Assembly: GCA_019752045.1 (NCBI GenBank)
Contig: JAIEMP010000003.1
Location: 1 to 64,000, forward strand
Direction: 5' to 3'
Source of the DNA: Chitinophagaceae bacterium
Lineage (GTDB): Bacteria; Bacteroidota; Bacteroidia; Chitinophagales; Chitinophagaceae
Length of the DNA stretch: 64,000 nt
Shown: positions 36,354 to 45,431 of the stretch, in pieces
Numbering within the stretch: position 1 is the first letter of the stretch
How the letters are laid out: each line of letters starts with the position of its first letter
Notes under the pieces: model-generated
Seen by the model: the letters and a program-made list of their open reading frames with translations, nothing else
Told to the model about the DNA's origin: nothing
The model's database searches: none
Translations under genes and position numbers: made by a program

Positions 36354-36965
36354 TTACCAATTATCCATATCGAAATTAATTGCACGGTAAGAGTCCTCAT
36401 AAAAAGTTGACATCTCCAGAGCAAGTAATTGTATTGCCAGTTCCTTGTTAATAAGTGTTCCATTTCGGAAACCGGCATAATCAGGAAATGATGAGTAAGG
36501 CCATTCTTCTATTTTAGAAACTAAACCGGCTTTGTATGCATTTTGATGCAGGTAATGAAAAACGGTTAAAGGATAATGTTCTTTATCTACCAACTTTGCT
36601 TTTGTTTTTTGTTGAAAAAGGTTGCCGCTTACTGATTCTCTTTTATTCAGGGCATTGGCATACGAACTCAACAAAATTTTAAATCCATTGGTCAGTTGCT
36701 GAAGAGAGTTGCCGCCAACTTTTTTTTCAAGAATACTTTCTTCATTTGTGTAGATGAGCAAATGAAAATGGTTAGGCATGAGGCACCAAGATAAAATATC
36801 GCAATAAGGATTTATTTGAATTGTGATATAATTCAGAAAGCGGTTATAATCATTGTCAGAATGAAACAGCAAACGATTTACGTTTGCTTTATTATAAATA
36901 TGATAAAGGTGGTTAGCTACGAAGTGCATGTGCATTAATTTTGGACTGCATTGAAAATAAATCAT
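36354..36965 (-). CDS. REP-associated tyrosine transposase (RAYT, Y1_Tnp)
   Basis: A 203-residue single-strand DNA transposase of the IS200/IS605-related TnpA_REP family. The HUH motif is LMPNHFHLLIY (His-phi-His) and the catalytic Tyr is in HYLHQNAYKAGL, followed by WPYSS, all family hallmarks. Such proteins, not carried by a self-moving IS, act on REP palindromes. Here inverted REP hairpins lie on both sides. The precise start is uncertain; ATG 36965 or a Met ten or twelve codons later both fit. Confidence 0.9.
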   Translation of the reverse strand: MIYFQCSPKLMHMHFVANHLYHIYNKANVNRLLFHSDNDYNRFLNYITIQINPYCDILSWCLMPNHFHLLIYTNEESILEKKVGGNSLQQLTNGFKILLSSYANALNKRESVSGNLFQQKTKAKLVDKEHYPLTVFHYLHQNAYKAGLVSKIEEWPYSSFPDYAGFRNGTLINKELAIQLLALEMSTFYEDSYRAINFDMDNW

Positions 36966-37044
36966 TTTAATGAGAAAGTAAAAGAGAGTATACCTTTCAC
37001 TCGGGCTTGGCTCGTGAATATATGCTAAACGAGGTAAGGTTGTG

Positions 37045-37110
37045 AATACCTGTCAGACGGGCTAAGGCCCGTGCAGACAGGTATTCTCAGGCCCGTGCAG
37101 ACAGATATTT
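37045..37110 (-). repeat. REP palindrome with half-copy, right of the RAYT gene
   Basis: AATACCTGTC (37045-37054), ACGGGC-TAAG-GCCCGT (37057-37072) and GACAGGTATT (37076-37085) form a hairpin that is the reverse complement of the left REP. AGGCCCGTGCAGACAGATAT (37089-37108) then repeats the outer half and runs to the stop codon of the TonB receptor. Left and right copies form an inverted pair around the transposase. Confidence 0.75.
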
Positions 37111-39269
37111 TACAATTTCAATTTCAATCCACCATTTACAACAAAGCCATCCAATGGTGCATAAATATCACGGAACACCGGATTGCTGATGGATCCTGTA
37201 TAGATGCTGTCGAATCTGGTTTGCCTTGCATCCAGAAAATTTTCAAAGTTGATATAGAGAGAAAACTTTTCCCATAATCGTTCTGCCATAAAACCGCAGA
37301 TCCAGTAAGGTTTTCCGGTTGCTCCATCGTTGAGTTGTTGCTTGTCGAAATAATAAGCTTCCAACCCAAGTTTCCATTTCTCTTCTACTTCATACATCAA
37401 TACGGTGTTGATGCGGTTGCGTGGAGTTAATGGGTTAACGGTTTTATTACTGCCCTCATGAATTTTTGTATCGGTAAACGTGTAGCCTAGAAATAATTTG
37501 AAACCATTGTAACCAAGTTTGATATTGGTTTCTGTTCCTCTTGTATCAATATGGCCATTAATATTTACAAACGAATAATTGAAACCGCTACTGCCTCTTA
37601 ACAGTAATGGATTATTGATACGGGTGTAAAAGAAAAGTTGATTGATGCTTACTGATAATTCTTCAAACAAATTTGTTTTATAATTAAAGTCGGCATTAAC
37701 ACCATAACTCTTCTCCAGTTTGTTTGTAGTTGGGTTTACCGCCAATACTTGTTTGTATTGAAGTCGTTCACTTTCTTCTGTAAAAATAGAAGGTGCTTTA
37801 TAACCAAGTCCGCCACCAATGCGTGAAGTGAAATGTGCAGTGGGTTTCAATAGAATTGAAACCCTTGGCAGGAATGCAAATCCATAATCAATCACATAAT
37901 CACCACGTAAACCACTTTCAACATGCAGCCATTCGTTAATGCGTAGTACGTTTTGTACAAACAAACCGGTTGTTACCTGTTGATAATTCCGCAATGGCGT
38001 AGCAGTGGTTTGTTGCTCTTTAAAGTCTTCTGTCCATAGATTAATACCTGCAACCCATTCCGCTATTTCACCACGACGGGAATAATTTGCTTCTGAAAAT
38101 GTACTCAGTTGTTTGCCATCAAATGTATAACCGGGACTTGTAATGATGCGGTTAAATGAATTGATACTTTGCTTTATTGTTAAATGACTGTTTGTGCCAA
38201 AATCATGATCGAAAGAAAATTGTGTGGAGAAGCGTTTGGTTTTGTTCTGTTCATAATAACCATTGCTCACAGTTTTTTTAATATAATCCATATTGCCGCC
38301 TAAACGATCTTCAACCACCGTATTGATACCGAAGACCAGCTTTGTTTTTTCTGATGGATAAAAAAACAAACGTGGATTAACCGTATACCGTTGAAATTTT
38401 GGAATGGCAGATAAGTTAATCTCTGCCGGATCGTAAGCTGCATTGCTGTTACGTGCTGCAAATAAGGTTACACCAAATTTATTAAAACGTTTTCCATAAA
38501 ACATGTTCAGATCCAATCCCGCAGCAGTGGTACCATTGAAATGAAATTTCAATTCCTGTACATCTGTTGGTGTTTTTGAAATCAGATTCACCAGCCCGGC
38601 AATGGCGCCACCACCATACAAAGTAGAAGAAGAGCCTTTAATGATTTCGGCCTGTTTTAAATCAAGTGGCGGAATTTGTAACAAGCCCAAACCACTTGCA
38701 GCACCACTGTACAATGGGAAACCATCTTTCAGGATCTGAGTATAGCGTCCATCTAATCCTTGTATACGGATGGCTGCATTGGCCGATGTGGCAGAAGTTT
38801 GTTGTGTTTGAATACCTGTGCTTTCATTCAACAGCATACGGATATCGCCCGGTTTCATATTCGCTTTTTCATCCAGCTCTTCGCCTGCAATAAATTCAAC
38901 ACGGGTTGGAATAGTACGGATGCTTCTGGTACTACGTGTTGAGGTGATGATGATCTCTTCTTCTTCCTCTTCTGCAGGTACTAACAAAATATCTATTGTA
39001 GAAAGGAAGGGAGAGCTGACTTCCTGTTCTGCAGTTTCGTAACCAATATGTGAAACCACAACAATCATTTTTTCTTTGCTGTCGGTTAATACAACAGCTG
39101 CACCAGTTGAATCGGCAATCACTGTTTGTTTACTTCCCTTTATCAGGATGCTTGCACCGGGTAAAATTGTTTGCGTTGCTTTATCTTTTATTAGAATGCG
39201 GATCTGTTGTTGAGCTGTTGCTGCAATGGATGTACATATGAACAGTAACAGGAATATAAATTTCTGCAT
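37110..39269 (-). CDS. TonB-dependent receptor (likely metal-related)
   Basis: A 719-residue outer-membrane receptor. Order: signal peptide (FIFLLLFICTSIAATAQ), carboxypeptidase-like regulatory domain (residues 20-95, TILPGASILIKGSK), a run of seven glutamates near 105, plug domain (PGDIRMLLNESTGIQTQ...GGGAIAGLVNLISKTP), and a beta-barrel ending in ...GLKLKL with a terminal hydrophobic residue. Adjacent, 40 bp upstream, is a Cys-rich DUF6660 protein, a pairing often seen with copper- or metal-linked receptors. The substrate is not shown by the sequence. Confidence 0.9.
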   Translation of the reverse strand: MQKFIFLLLFICTSIAATAQQQIRILIKDKATQTILPGASILIKGSKQTVIADSTGAAVVLTDSKEKMIVVVSHIGYETAEQEVSSPFLSTIDILLVPAEEEEEEIIITSTRSTRSIRTIPTRVEFIAGEELDEKANMKPGDIRMLLNESTGIQTQQTSATSANAAIRIQGLDGRYTQILKDGFPLYSGAASGLGLLQIPPLDLKQAEIIKGSSSTLYGGGAIAGLVNLISKTPTDVQELKFHFNGTTAAGLDLNMFYGKRFNKFGVTLFAARNSNAAYDPAEINLSAIPKFQRYTVNPRLFFYPSEKTKLVFGINTVVEDRLGGNMDYIKKTVSNGYYEQNKTKRFSTQFSFDHDFGTNSHLTIKQSINSFNRIITSPGYTFDGKQLSTFSEANYSRRGEIAEWVAGINLWTEDFKEQQTTATPLRNYQQVTTGLFVQNVLRINEWLHVESGLRGDYVIDYGFAFLPRVSILLKPTAHFTSRIGGGLGYKAPSIFTEESERLQYKQVLAVNPTTNKLEKSYGVNADFNYKTNLFEELSVSINQLFFYTRINNPLLLRGSSGFNYSFVNINGHIDTRGTETNIKLGYNGFKLFLGYTFTDTKIHEGSNKTVNPLTPRNRINTVLMYEVEEKWKLGLEAYYFDKQQLNDGATGKPYWICGFMAERLWEKFSLYINFENFLDARQTRFDSIYTGSISNPVFRDIYAPLDGFVVNGGLKLKL

Positions 39270-39309
39270 GAATAAATAAGTTAAGTGAAAAATAAATGAA
39301 TAAAAAAAA

Positions 39310-39621
39310 TCAGGCTACACTTAACTGTGGCGGTTGCCAGATAGGGAAATAAATTTCAGAGAGTTGCTGTTGTATTTCTTCGGCATAATGATCAGCTAAT
39401 GGCTCAGGTGATTTCAGTTTGATACAGTTGCATGTTTTTGAAAACTGACAGCAGGAACAGACACAGAAAGGTGTGCAGCTTTCTGCATTTTCATGTTCAT
39501 TGGCCGTAAAGAAAACCGAATTGCCGCTGTCTGTCTTATCTGCACAACTGTTTTCATCTGCACAGGGATATACAGAGAGGAGTAACAGGTAAACAGATAA
39601 GATAGATGTTAAAATCTTCAC
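39310..39621 (-). CDS. DUF6660-like small Cys-rich exported protein
   Basis: A 103-residue protein with a signal peptide (LTSILSVYLLLLSVYPCADENSC). The mature region has about ten cysteines, including CTPFCVCSCCQFSKTCNC in a row. Four helices or a metal/disulfide knot are possible. The family is found beside TonB receptors in Bacteroidota. It starts the two-gene unit with the receptor, so a role as periplasmic metal-binding partner is plausible but unproven. Name is from memory of the family, moderate certainty. Confidence 0.7.
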   Translation of the reverse strand: MKILTSILSVYLLLLSVYPCADENSCADKTDSGNSVFFTANEHENAESCTPFCVCSCCQFSKTCNCIKLKSPEPLADHYAEEIQQQLSEIYFPIWQPPQLSVA

Positions 39622-39688
39622 GCTGCAAATTTAATGGAAGCTGGTTGTCTTTAAACGTTTTTACTGTTGCGTAGTTGCAAAAAGCTGT

Positions 39689-40006
39689 TTAAATTTTTAC
39701 AGCCGTACCGGTAGCAACCACCATGAGCATGCTGCCGCCGTTACCTACTGTTTCAAAATCGAGATCAACTGCTACAACTGCATTGGCACCCATGGCCTGT
39801 GCTTTTTGTGTAAGCTCATGCAAAGCACTGGTTCTTGCTTCTTCAATAACACGTTCGTAGGTACCGCTTCGTCCGCCAACAATATCACGGATGCCTGCAA
39901 AAATGTCTTTGAAAATATTGGCGCCAATAATGGTTTCGGCAGTAACAATACCTATGTATTGCTGTATGGGTTTGCCTTCTACGGTTGGTGTGGTGGTAAG
40001 GAGCAT
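39689..40006 (-). CDS. YbjQ / UPF0145 family protein
   Basis: A 105-residue soluble protein. The family's landmarks are visible: [84 protein letters not shown] and the C-terminal GTAV. The UPF0145 family has been called a heavy-metal-binding domain on structural grounds, but function is not established. Monocistronic, divergent from the vWA gene. Confidence 0.9.
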   Translation of the reverse strand: MLLTTTPTVEGKPIQQYIGIVTAETIIGANIFKDIFAGIRDIVGGRSGTYERVIEEARTSALHELTQKAQAMGANAVVAVDLDFETVGNGGSMLMVVATGTAVKI

Positions 40007-40122
40007 GTACTATTTTTTTGTAAAGGTAGTGAGATGTTACTGATGTGAAGTTACTTGTTGGGCTGTAGCATGGGCATATACCAGGTTATCTTTTTATTGC
40101 AAAAAATGTTAAAACAAAGCAA

Positions 40123-40170
40123 ATGTCTTTATTCACTTATGCAATTGCAGCAGCCGCAGCATCCAAATAA
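40123..40170 (+). other. Fifteen-codon leader ORF in frame with the vWA gene
   Basis: ATG 40123 opens MSLFTYAIAAAAASK followed by TAA (40168-40170), and the same frame continues without a break into the vWA membrane segment. It is either a leader peptide, a remnant of the true N terminus cut by a nonsense mutation, or a sequencing artefact. The sequence is read directly; the reading is open. Confidence 0.4.
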
Positions 40171-40179
40171 AAAATCAAC

Positions 40180-41436
40180 ATTATACAATCTTATCGCAAA
40201 CCATTACTTGCTGCTGCCGTTATCTTCGCAGCAATTTTTATTGTTTCAGCATTTAAGGAACCAAAAAAACAAAGAGAGGTTACCATAGCTTCACAAGAAC
40301 AGATGAAGCCTCCGGTATTAACTAATCCAATTGAAGAAGTACAAACAAAGCCGGCACATTCTAAAGTTTTTCCTCCTCCAACAACCGATCAGAAAATACA
40401 GGTAGCTATTTTGCTTGATGTAAGTAACAGTATGGATGGACTCATTGATCAGGCCAAGGCCCAACTCTGGACAATGGTGAACACACTTGGTCGTGTGCAT
40501 TGTGATAATAAAGCCAATCCAAAAATTGAAATTGCTTTGTACGAATATGGCACACCACGAAATGATGTGCGGAATGGCTATATTAAACAGATCAATAATT
40601 TTATCAGTGATCTTGATTCGCTTTCTGAAAATCTGTTTGCACTAACCACCAATGGTGGGGATGAGTATTGCGGTCATGTTATCTTTAAATCGCTACAGCA
40701 GTTGAAGTGGGATGCAAATCCCAATTCGTACAAAGTAGTTTTTATTGCAGGTAACGAAAGCTTCCGGCAAGGCGGCGTGAGCTTTACACAGGCTTGTACA
40801 GAAGCAAAAGGCAAAGGTGTTATTGTGAACACCATTTATTGCGGCGACCGTCAGCAGGGTATTCGTGAATACTGGAACCTGGTTGGTGAATGTGGTAATG
40901 GCAGTTTCAGTAACATCAACCAGGATCATAAGATTGAAGACATTGCTACACCTTATGACGATGAAATCTTCAAACTCAATGAGCAATTAAACGGCACCTA
41001 TATTACTTATGGTGCAAGAGGAAAAGAATATTACAGCAAGCAGGAACAAATGGATGCAGCCAACGCCGGTATGAGCAAGAAAGCAGCCATCAAGCGTACG
41101 GAAACAAAAAGTAATTCGAAAGTATATAACAATTCAGTTTGGGATCTGGTAGACTGTGCCGGAGACAATGAAGCTGAAATTGAAAAAATTGACAAGAAAA
41201 CATTGCCCGACAGTTTGCAGAATAAAACTACAGCACAACTGAAAGTGATTGTGAGAGAGAAGAAGAAAGAACGTGCAGCCATTCAGGCAAAAATCATTGC
41301 ATTGAATCAACAACGTGAACAATACATCAACGATCAGAAAAAGAAAGGCGGTGCTGCAACAGTTTCTACACTTGAAACAGAAGTGGAACGGATTATTGGC
41401 GAACAGGTGAAGCGGTTTAAGATGAAGATAGAATAA
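40180..41436 (+). CDS. Von Willebrand factor A protein with N-terminal membrane anchor (start uncertain)
   Basis: The conserved body from 40303 has the MIDAS motif LLDVSNSMDG, a vWA fold to about residue 215 and a charged C-terminal coiled region (KEKKKERAAIQAKIIALNQQREQYIN). In the same frame further upstream lies a membrane segment (KPLLAAAVIFAAIFIVSAF), but no ATG, GTG or TTG opens it after a TAA at 40168. An ATT at 40180 is the best start, otherwise translation begins at ATG 40303 without the anchor. Before the stop, ATG 40123 gives 15 codons in the same frame. Metal-dependent protein binding is likely. Confidence 0.75.
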   Translation: MIQSYRKPLLAAAVIFAAIFIVSAFKEPKKQREVTIASQEQMKPPVLTNPIEEVQTKPAHSKVFPPPTTDQKIQVAILLDVSNSMDGLIDQAKAQLWTMVNTLGRVHCDNKANPKIEIALYEYGTPRNDVRNGYIKQINNFISDLDSLSENLFALTTNGGDEYCGHVIFKSLQQLKWDANPNSYKVVFIAGNESFRQGGVSFTQACTEAKGKGVIVNTIYCGDRQQGIREYWNLVGECGNGSFSNINQDHKIEDIATPYDDEIFKLNEQLNGTYITYGARGKEYYSKQEQMDAANAGMSKKAAIKRTETKSNSKVYNNSVWDLVDCAGDNEAEIEKIDKKTLPDSLQNKTTAQLKVIVREKKKERAAIQAKIIALNQQREQYINDQKKKGGAATVSTLETEVERIIGEQVKRFKMKIE

Positions 41437-41464
41437 GAGTAGGTCTTTTCTCATTTAATACAAA

Positions 41465-41500
41465 AATCCCCGTCAGACTTTCATCTAACGGGGATTCTTA
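41465..41500 (+). terminator. Bidirectional terminator between vWA and tricorn-like genes
   Basis: AATCCCCGT (41465-41473) pairs with ACGGGGATT (41488-41496) across a 14-base loop, with A-rich and T-rich flanks on both sides. It lies between two convergent genes and can serve both strands. Confidence 0.75.
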
Positions 41501-41518
41501 TTTATTCTAACGATTTTT

Positions 41519-44500
41519 TTACTTCGCTTCCTTCATCAACTCTTTCACTGCCAGCTCCAGCTGCGGATCTTTACCCAGCATTACTTTTTCATATTCATTG
41601 CGGAGTTTAATATCCGGTTCTGTTTGTGCATTCTCTAAATAATTTCCGTTGGTATCTCTGCAACCAACAGTAGGTGCACCCCATGTAATACCGGTATCCA
41701 TCAAACCGCTCCATGCAGCAAACGAACAGGTGCCCGGCACCGGCATGCCAATTAATTTTCCAATACCCACTTCCTTTACCATGTATGCATAACAATGTCC
41801 ATCGCTGTAGTTGCCTTCATTGGCAATGGAAATGCTTGGCTTGGTCCAGCGGAAGTTGGGTTCAAAGCCGTTGTTGCGTACATCATTTCCATAGTCCATA
41901 AACTTTTTACCGCTGAGGAACATAGCTAAGTCGGCAACCAAATCACCACCGCCATTATTTCTTGTATCAACTACAATTGCTTTTTTGTGAAAAAACTTAC
42001 CCATGATTTCTTCATAGGTGGTGCGGTATGCACCATCGTTCATGCCGGGTATATGCACATAGCCGAGTGTACCGTTACTCATTTGCTCCACTTCATCTGC
42101 ATTGCGTTTTACCCAACGGCGGTAAAGCAATCCGTTTTCTTCGCCAATTGAAATGGGTTTGATGATGAGTTCTCTTTTTGTTGCGCCATCAACAATTACC
42201 AGCAATGTATTTTTTCCTGCTTTGCGGTTGAGGTATTGTGCCACATCTTTATCTGCAGTGATGAGTTCACCATCAATGCTTTCAATGATCATTCCTGCTT
42301 TGATGTTCATACCTGCTTTATCCAGCGGGCCATCTTTAATGACTTCTGTAATTTTTAATCCATTTCCTTTGTATGCATAGTCATAAAAAATACCCAGCGA
42401 TGCGGTTGCATCCCCATTCGGATTAAAACTTCCATAACGTGCTCCACTGTGGCTCACATTTAATTCGCCCAGTAATTCACTCAGCATTTCTGCAAACTCA
42501 TGATTATTGCTGATATGCGGTAAGTATTTTTCATAATCAGGTTTGTAACTGTCCCAGTCAATACCATGAAATGTTTTGTTGTAGAAAGTGGTTTTTGTTC
42601 TGCGCCATACATGATCGAGCATGTACATGCGTTCTTTCAACCCATCCACCATCATTTCTCCATTGATGCTGATGCGATCCTGTTTACCGCTGTTGGGATC
42701 AATCTTCATAAAACCACCATCGCTGTTGATGAAAATTGATTTCTGTTCTTTATCCCAAACCATATTGGCAAAGCCTGCATTCAACGGTACCAGCATTTTG
42801 GTTTCTCTTGTGCGGAGATTAGTGGTCCATAAATTCATTCCACGTTCAAACCTGGCTAAGTAGTAAAGTGTTTCACCATCTTTACTTACCAATGCATCAC
42901 TCATGTTGCTGGAGTGTATGGTGAGTTTTGTTTTACGCATGGTTAAACCATCCCAGTCAATCACCACAGAATCTTTTGCAACTGTTTTTTTCTTAGAAGT
43001 ATCTGCTTTGGTTTTGTTCTCTTCAATTTCTTTTTGCAGCGCAGCATCTTCCTTGCTCAGTTTAAATTTATCAAATGCTTCCTGTGTAAAGAACATTGCA
43101 TAGGCGTCTGACTGTGCACCGCCGCTCATAGCTGCTGCACGTAAACCATCACGGTTGCTGAACCACATCATGCCTTTGCCGCCCATGATCCATTTGGCAT
43201 TGCCATCGTTAAAACCACTGAGGGTAAGGTTTTCTACTTTTTTCCCGTCGGCACTAACCAGTCCCACTTCACCCACTGCACTGCCCGGAACTGCATAATC
43301 GAACAACAGCCATTTACTGTCGGGGCTCCATTGGTAATACTGATCGTTTTCTACAAATGCAAACAACTGATCGCCGGTTAAAACAGTGCGACTTTGTTTT
43401 GATGCGATATTATAAATACGGAGCTGATTTAAATTTTCGATGTAAGCAATTTCTTTTCCATCGGGCGAATACAACGGTTGTGTGTTATGATTTTTATTTT
43501 CAATGACCGTTGTTTCTTTAATTAAAGTAGATGCATAGAAGTAGGGTTCATCTTTTCGTTCAATGGTACTTTCGTAAATGCTCCATTTATTATTACGTTC
43601 GCTGCTGTACAAAATCTTTTTTCCGTCGGGTGAAAAGTTTACGCTTGTTTCCTGCTCCGGAGTATTGGTAATGCGTTTGGTAATGCCGCCATCCACACTG
43701 GTAACAAATACTTCACCACGATAGATGAAAGCAATTTCTTTTCCGTTTGATGAAACACTCATGCCGCTGCCGCTGCTTACACGAAACAGTTTTTCATTGT
43801 TGTTGCGTGCATCGGTGAGTATGCTGATGTTTACTTTTTGAGGAGCTGTACCCGCCTTCATGGTATAGAGTTCTCCATCATAACTGTAACAAAGTAAGCC
43901 ATCATTACTGCTGCTGAGAAAACGCACCGGGTGTTTTTTGTACGAAGTGAGTTTTTCTGATGTGCCTCCTTTCATATTCATTTTATGAATGTTGAAGGAA
44001 CCGCTTTCTTCACTCAGATAAAAAAACGCTGATTCATCTGTTGTAAAAACAGGGTTACGGTCTTCGCCTTTAAACGAAGTGATTTGCTGATGTGTTCCGG
44101 TTTTGGAATCGTACACAATCACATCTCTTGTAACTGCAGATGTATGATGTTTGCGCCATTGATTTTCGCCCGCAGGTTTGTTGGTGTAAAGAAATTTATT
44201 TCCATCTCTGCTGAAACGAATGTCTTCTGCAGGTGTAGTCAGTAATTGTGTTACTCTTCCTCCGTTTATTGAAACGCTGTAGAGTTCACTCATATAACCG
44301 GTGGGGAACTGACGATTCGATGGAAGGTCCATTCTTGTACCGCCAAAGATGATGTTCTTATTATCGGTGCTGAAAGCATAAGGATATTCTGCTGCTGAAT
44401 GATACGTGATGCGTTTGGCTTCTCCGCCATTTACAGAAATGCTGAACACATCAAAGTTGCCGTAGCGGTCACTGGCGAAAGCAATTGTTTTACCATCATT

Positions 44501-44716
44501 ACTCCACACAGGCATAAAATCATGTGCCTCATGCATGGTAAGCGGAGTGGCGTTGCCACCCGATGATGCCACTTTATACAAATCGCCTTTATAGGTAAAC
44601 ACAATGGTTTTACCATCGGGCGAAATAGACGGATAGCGAAGCCAGGAAGGAGTTTGTGCTTCTACATAAAGGAAAGATGTAAAAAGCAGCATGCTCAGGA
44701 CAGAAAATCGTTTCAT
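41519..44716 (-). CDS. Tricorn-like S41 peptidase (periplasmic)
   Basis: A 1065-residue protein with a signal peptide (FSVLSMLLFTSFLYVEAQ). Two beta-propeller regions with PD40-type repeats (SPDGKTIVF, SNDGKTIAF, SPDGKEIAY and others) cover about 1-650. A core domain with ELNVSHSGARYG follows, then a PDZ domain (LDKAGMNIKAGMIIESIDG) and the S41 catalytic domain. There, NEGNYSDGH occupies the position of the tricorn nucleophile serine and TEPDI follows near the end. It probably degrades peptides, and the N-terminal propellers would gate entry. Monocistronic. Confidence 0.9.
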   Translation of the reverse strand: MKRFSVLSMLLFTSFLYVEAQTPSWLRYPSISPDGKTIVFTYKGDLYKVASSGGNATPLTMHEAHDFMPVWSNDGKTIAFASDRYGNFDVFSISVNGGEAKRITYHSAAEYPYAFSTDNKNIIFGGTRMDLPSNRQFPTGYMSELYSVSINGGRVTQLLTTPAEDIRFSRDGNKFLYTNKPAGENQWRKHHTSAVTRDVIVYDSKTGTHQQITSFKGEDRNPVFTTDESAFFYLSEESGSFNIHKMNMKGGTSEKLTSYKKHPVRFLSSSNDGLLCYSYDGELYTMKAGTAPQKVNISILTDARNNNEKLFRVSSGSGMSVSSNGKEIAFIYRGEVFVTSVDGGITKRITNTPEQETSVNFSPDGKKILYSSERNNKWSIYESTIERKDEPYFYASTLIKETTVIENKNHNTQPLYSPDGKEIAYIENLNQLRIYNIASKQSRTVLTGDQLFAFVENDQYYQWSPDSKWLLFDYAVPGSAVGEVGLVSADGKKVENLTLSGFNDGNAKWIMGGKGMMWFSNRDGLRAAAMSGGAQSDAYAMFFTQEAFDKFKLSKEDAALQKEIEENKTKADTSKKKTVAKDSVVIDWDGLTMRKTKLTIHSSNMSDALVSKDGETLYYLARFERGMNLWTTNLRTRETKMLVPLNAGFANMVWDKEQKSIFINSDGGFMKIDPNSGKQDRISINGEMMVDGLKERMYMLDHVWRRTKTTFYNKTFHGIDWDSYKPDYEKYLPHISNNHEFAEMLSELLGELNVSHSGARYGSFNPNGDATASLGIFYDYAYKGNGLKITEVIKDGPLDKAGMNIKAGMIIESIDGELITADKDVAQYLNRKAGKNTLLVIVDGATKRELIIKPISIGEENGLLYRRWVKRNADEVEQMSNGTLGYVHIPGMNDGAYRTTYEEIMGKFFHKKAIVVDTRNNGGGDLVADLAMFLSGKKFMDYGNDVRNNGFEPNFRWTKPSISIANEGNYSDGHCYAYMVKEVGIGKLIGMPVPGTCSFAAWSGLMDTGITWGAPTVGCRDTNGNYLENAQTEPDIKLRNEYEKVMLGKDPQLELAVKELMKEAK

Positions 44717-44879
44717 AAATAAAAGCTGGTTAAGAATTTAAAGATAAAGGGAAAGATGGATGAATGAGGGGAATTTGATGGGCGGTGAAATTTATTTTTA
44801 GGCTTGGGCAACCGTGCCTTTCCCTTTTGCATTTACTTTACTGAATGGCATTTTAAACCACGGAACTGAAACCTATCGA

Positions 44880-45431
44880 ATGGAATTGCAGCAACTGCTA
44901 AAAGAATGTAAAGAGGGAAGCACTACGGCACAGAAATATCTGTTTGACCGATTTGCAAAACAGATGTTTATCGTTTGCCGCCGCTATATGAAAAATGATA
45001 AAACTGCTGAAGAGCAATTGATGAATGGATTTTTAAAGTTCTTTCAAAACATGGAACGGTTTGAATATGTGAGCGATGCTTCCACGGTGGCTTGGCTAAA
45101 AAAACTGATGGTGAATGAATGTCTGATGGAACTTCGTAAAAACAGCAGTTTTTTGCATGTAGCATCAGATGAATTGCCTGAGGTATCCATTGATGAAGCA
45201 GCATTGCACCAACTATCCGCCGGAGAAATCTTTAAACTCATTACTCAGTTGCCGCCCGGATATAGAATGGTGTTTAACTTGTTTGAAGTAGAAGGTTTTT
45301 CGCACAAAGAAATTGCTGTGCAGCTTGGCATCAACGAAGGAACTTCCAAATCACAATTGAGTAAAGCTAAACAGATGTTGCAGCAACTGCTCCATCAACA
45401 AAATAATTTTTATGCAAAAAAAATCAACTAA
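44880..45431 (+). CDS. ECF-type RNA polymerase sigma factor
   Basis: From ATG 44880 the protein is 183 residues. Region 2 is CKEGSTTAQKYLFDRFAKQMFIVCRRYMKN...MNGFLKFFQNM, region 4 is LPPGYRMVFNLFEVEGFSHKEIAVQLGINEGTSKSQLSKAKQML. There is no region 1 or 3, as in ECF sigma factors. An upstream in-frame GTG at 44814 adds a non-family tail and is rejected. The next gene overlaps by 20 bp and encodes a one-helix membrane protein that may be its anti-sigma factor. Confidence 0.9.
   Translation: MELQQLLKECKEGSTTAQKYLFDRFAKQMFIVCRRYMKNDKTAEEQLMNGFLKFFQNMERFEYVSDASTVAWLKKLMVNECLMELRKNSSFLHVASDELPEVSIDEAALHQLSAGEIFKLITQLPPGYRMVFNLFEVEGFSHKEIAVQLGINEGTSKSQLSKAKQMLQQLLHQQNNFYAKKIN

Noticed and set aside
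40055-40288. 77-codon plus-strand frame before the vWA gene
   Set aside because: It overlaps the vWA anchor in another frame, with a composition unlike real proteins here.
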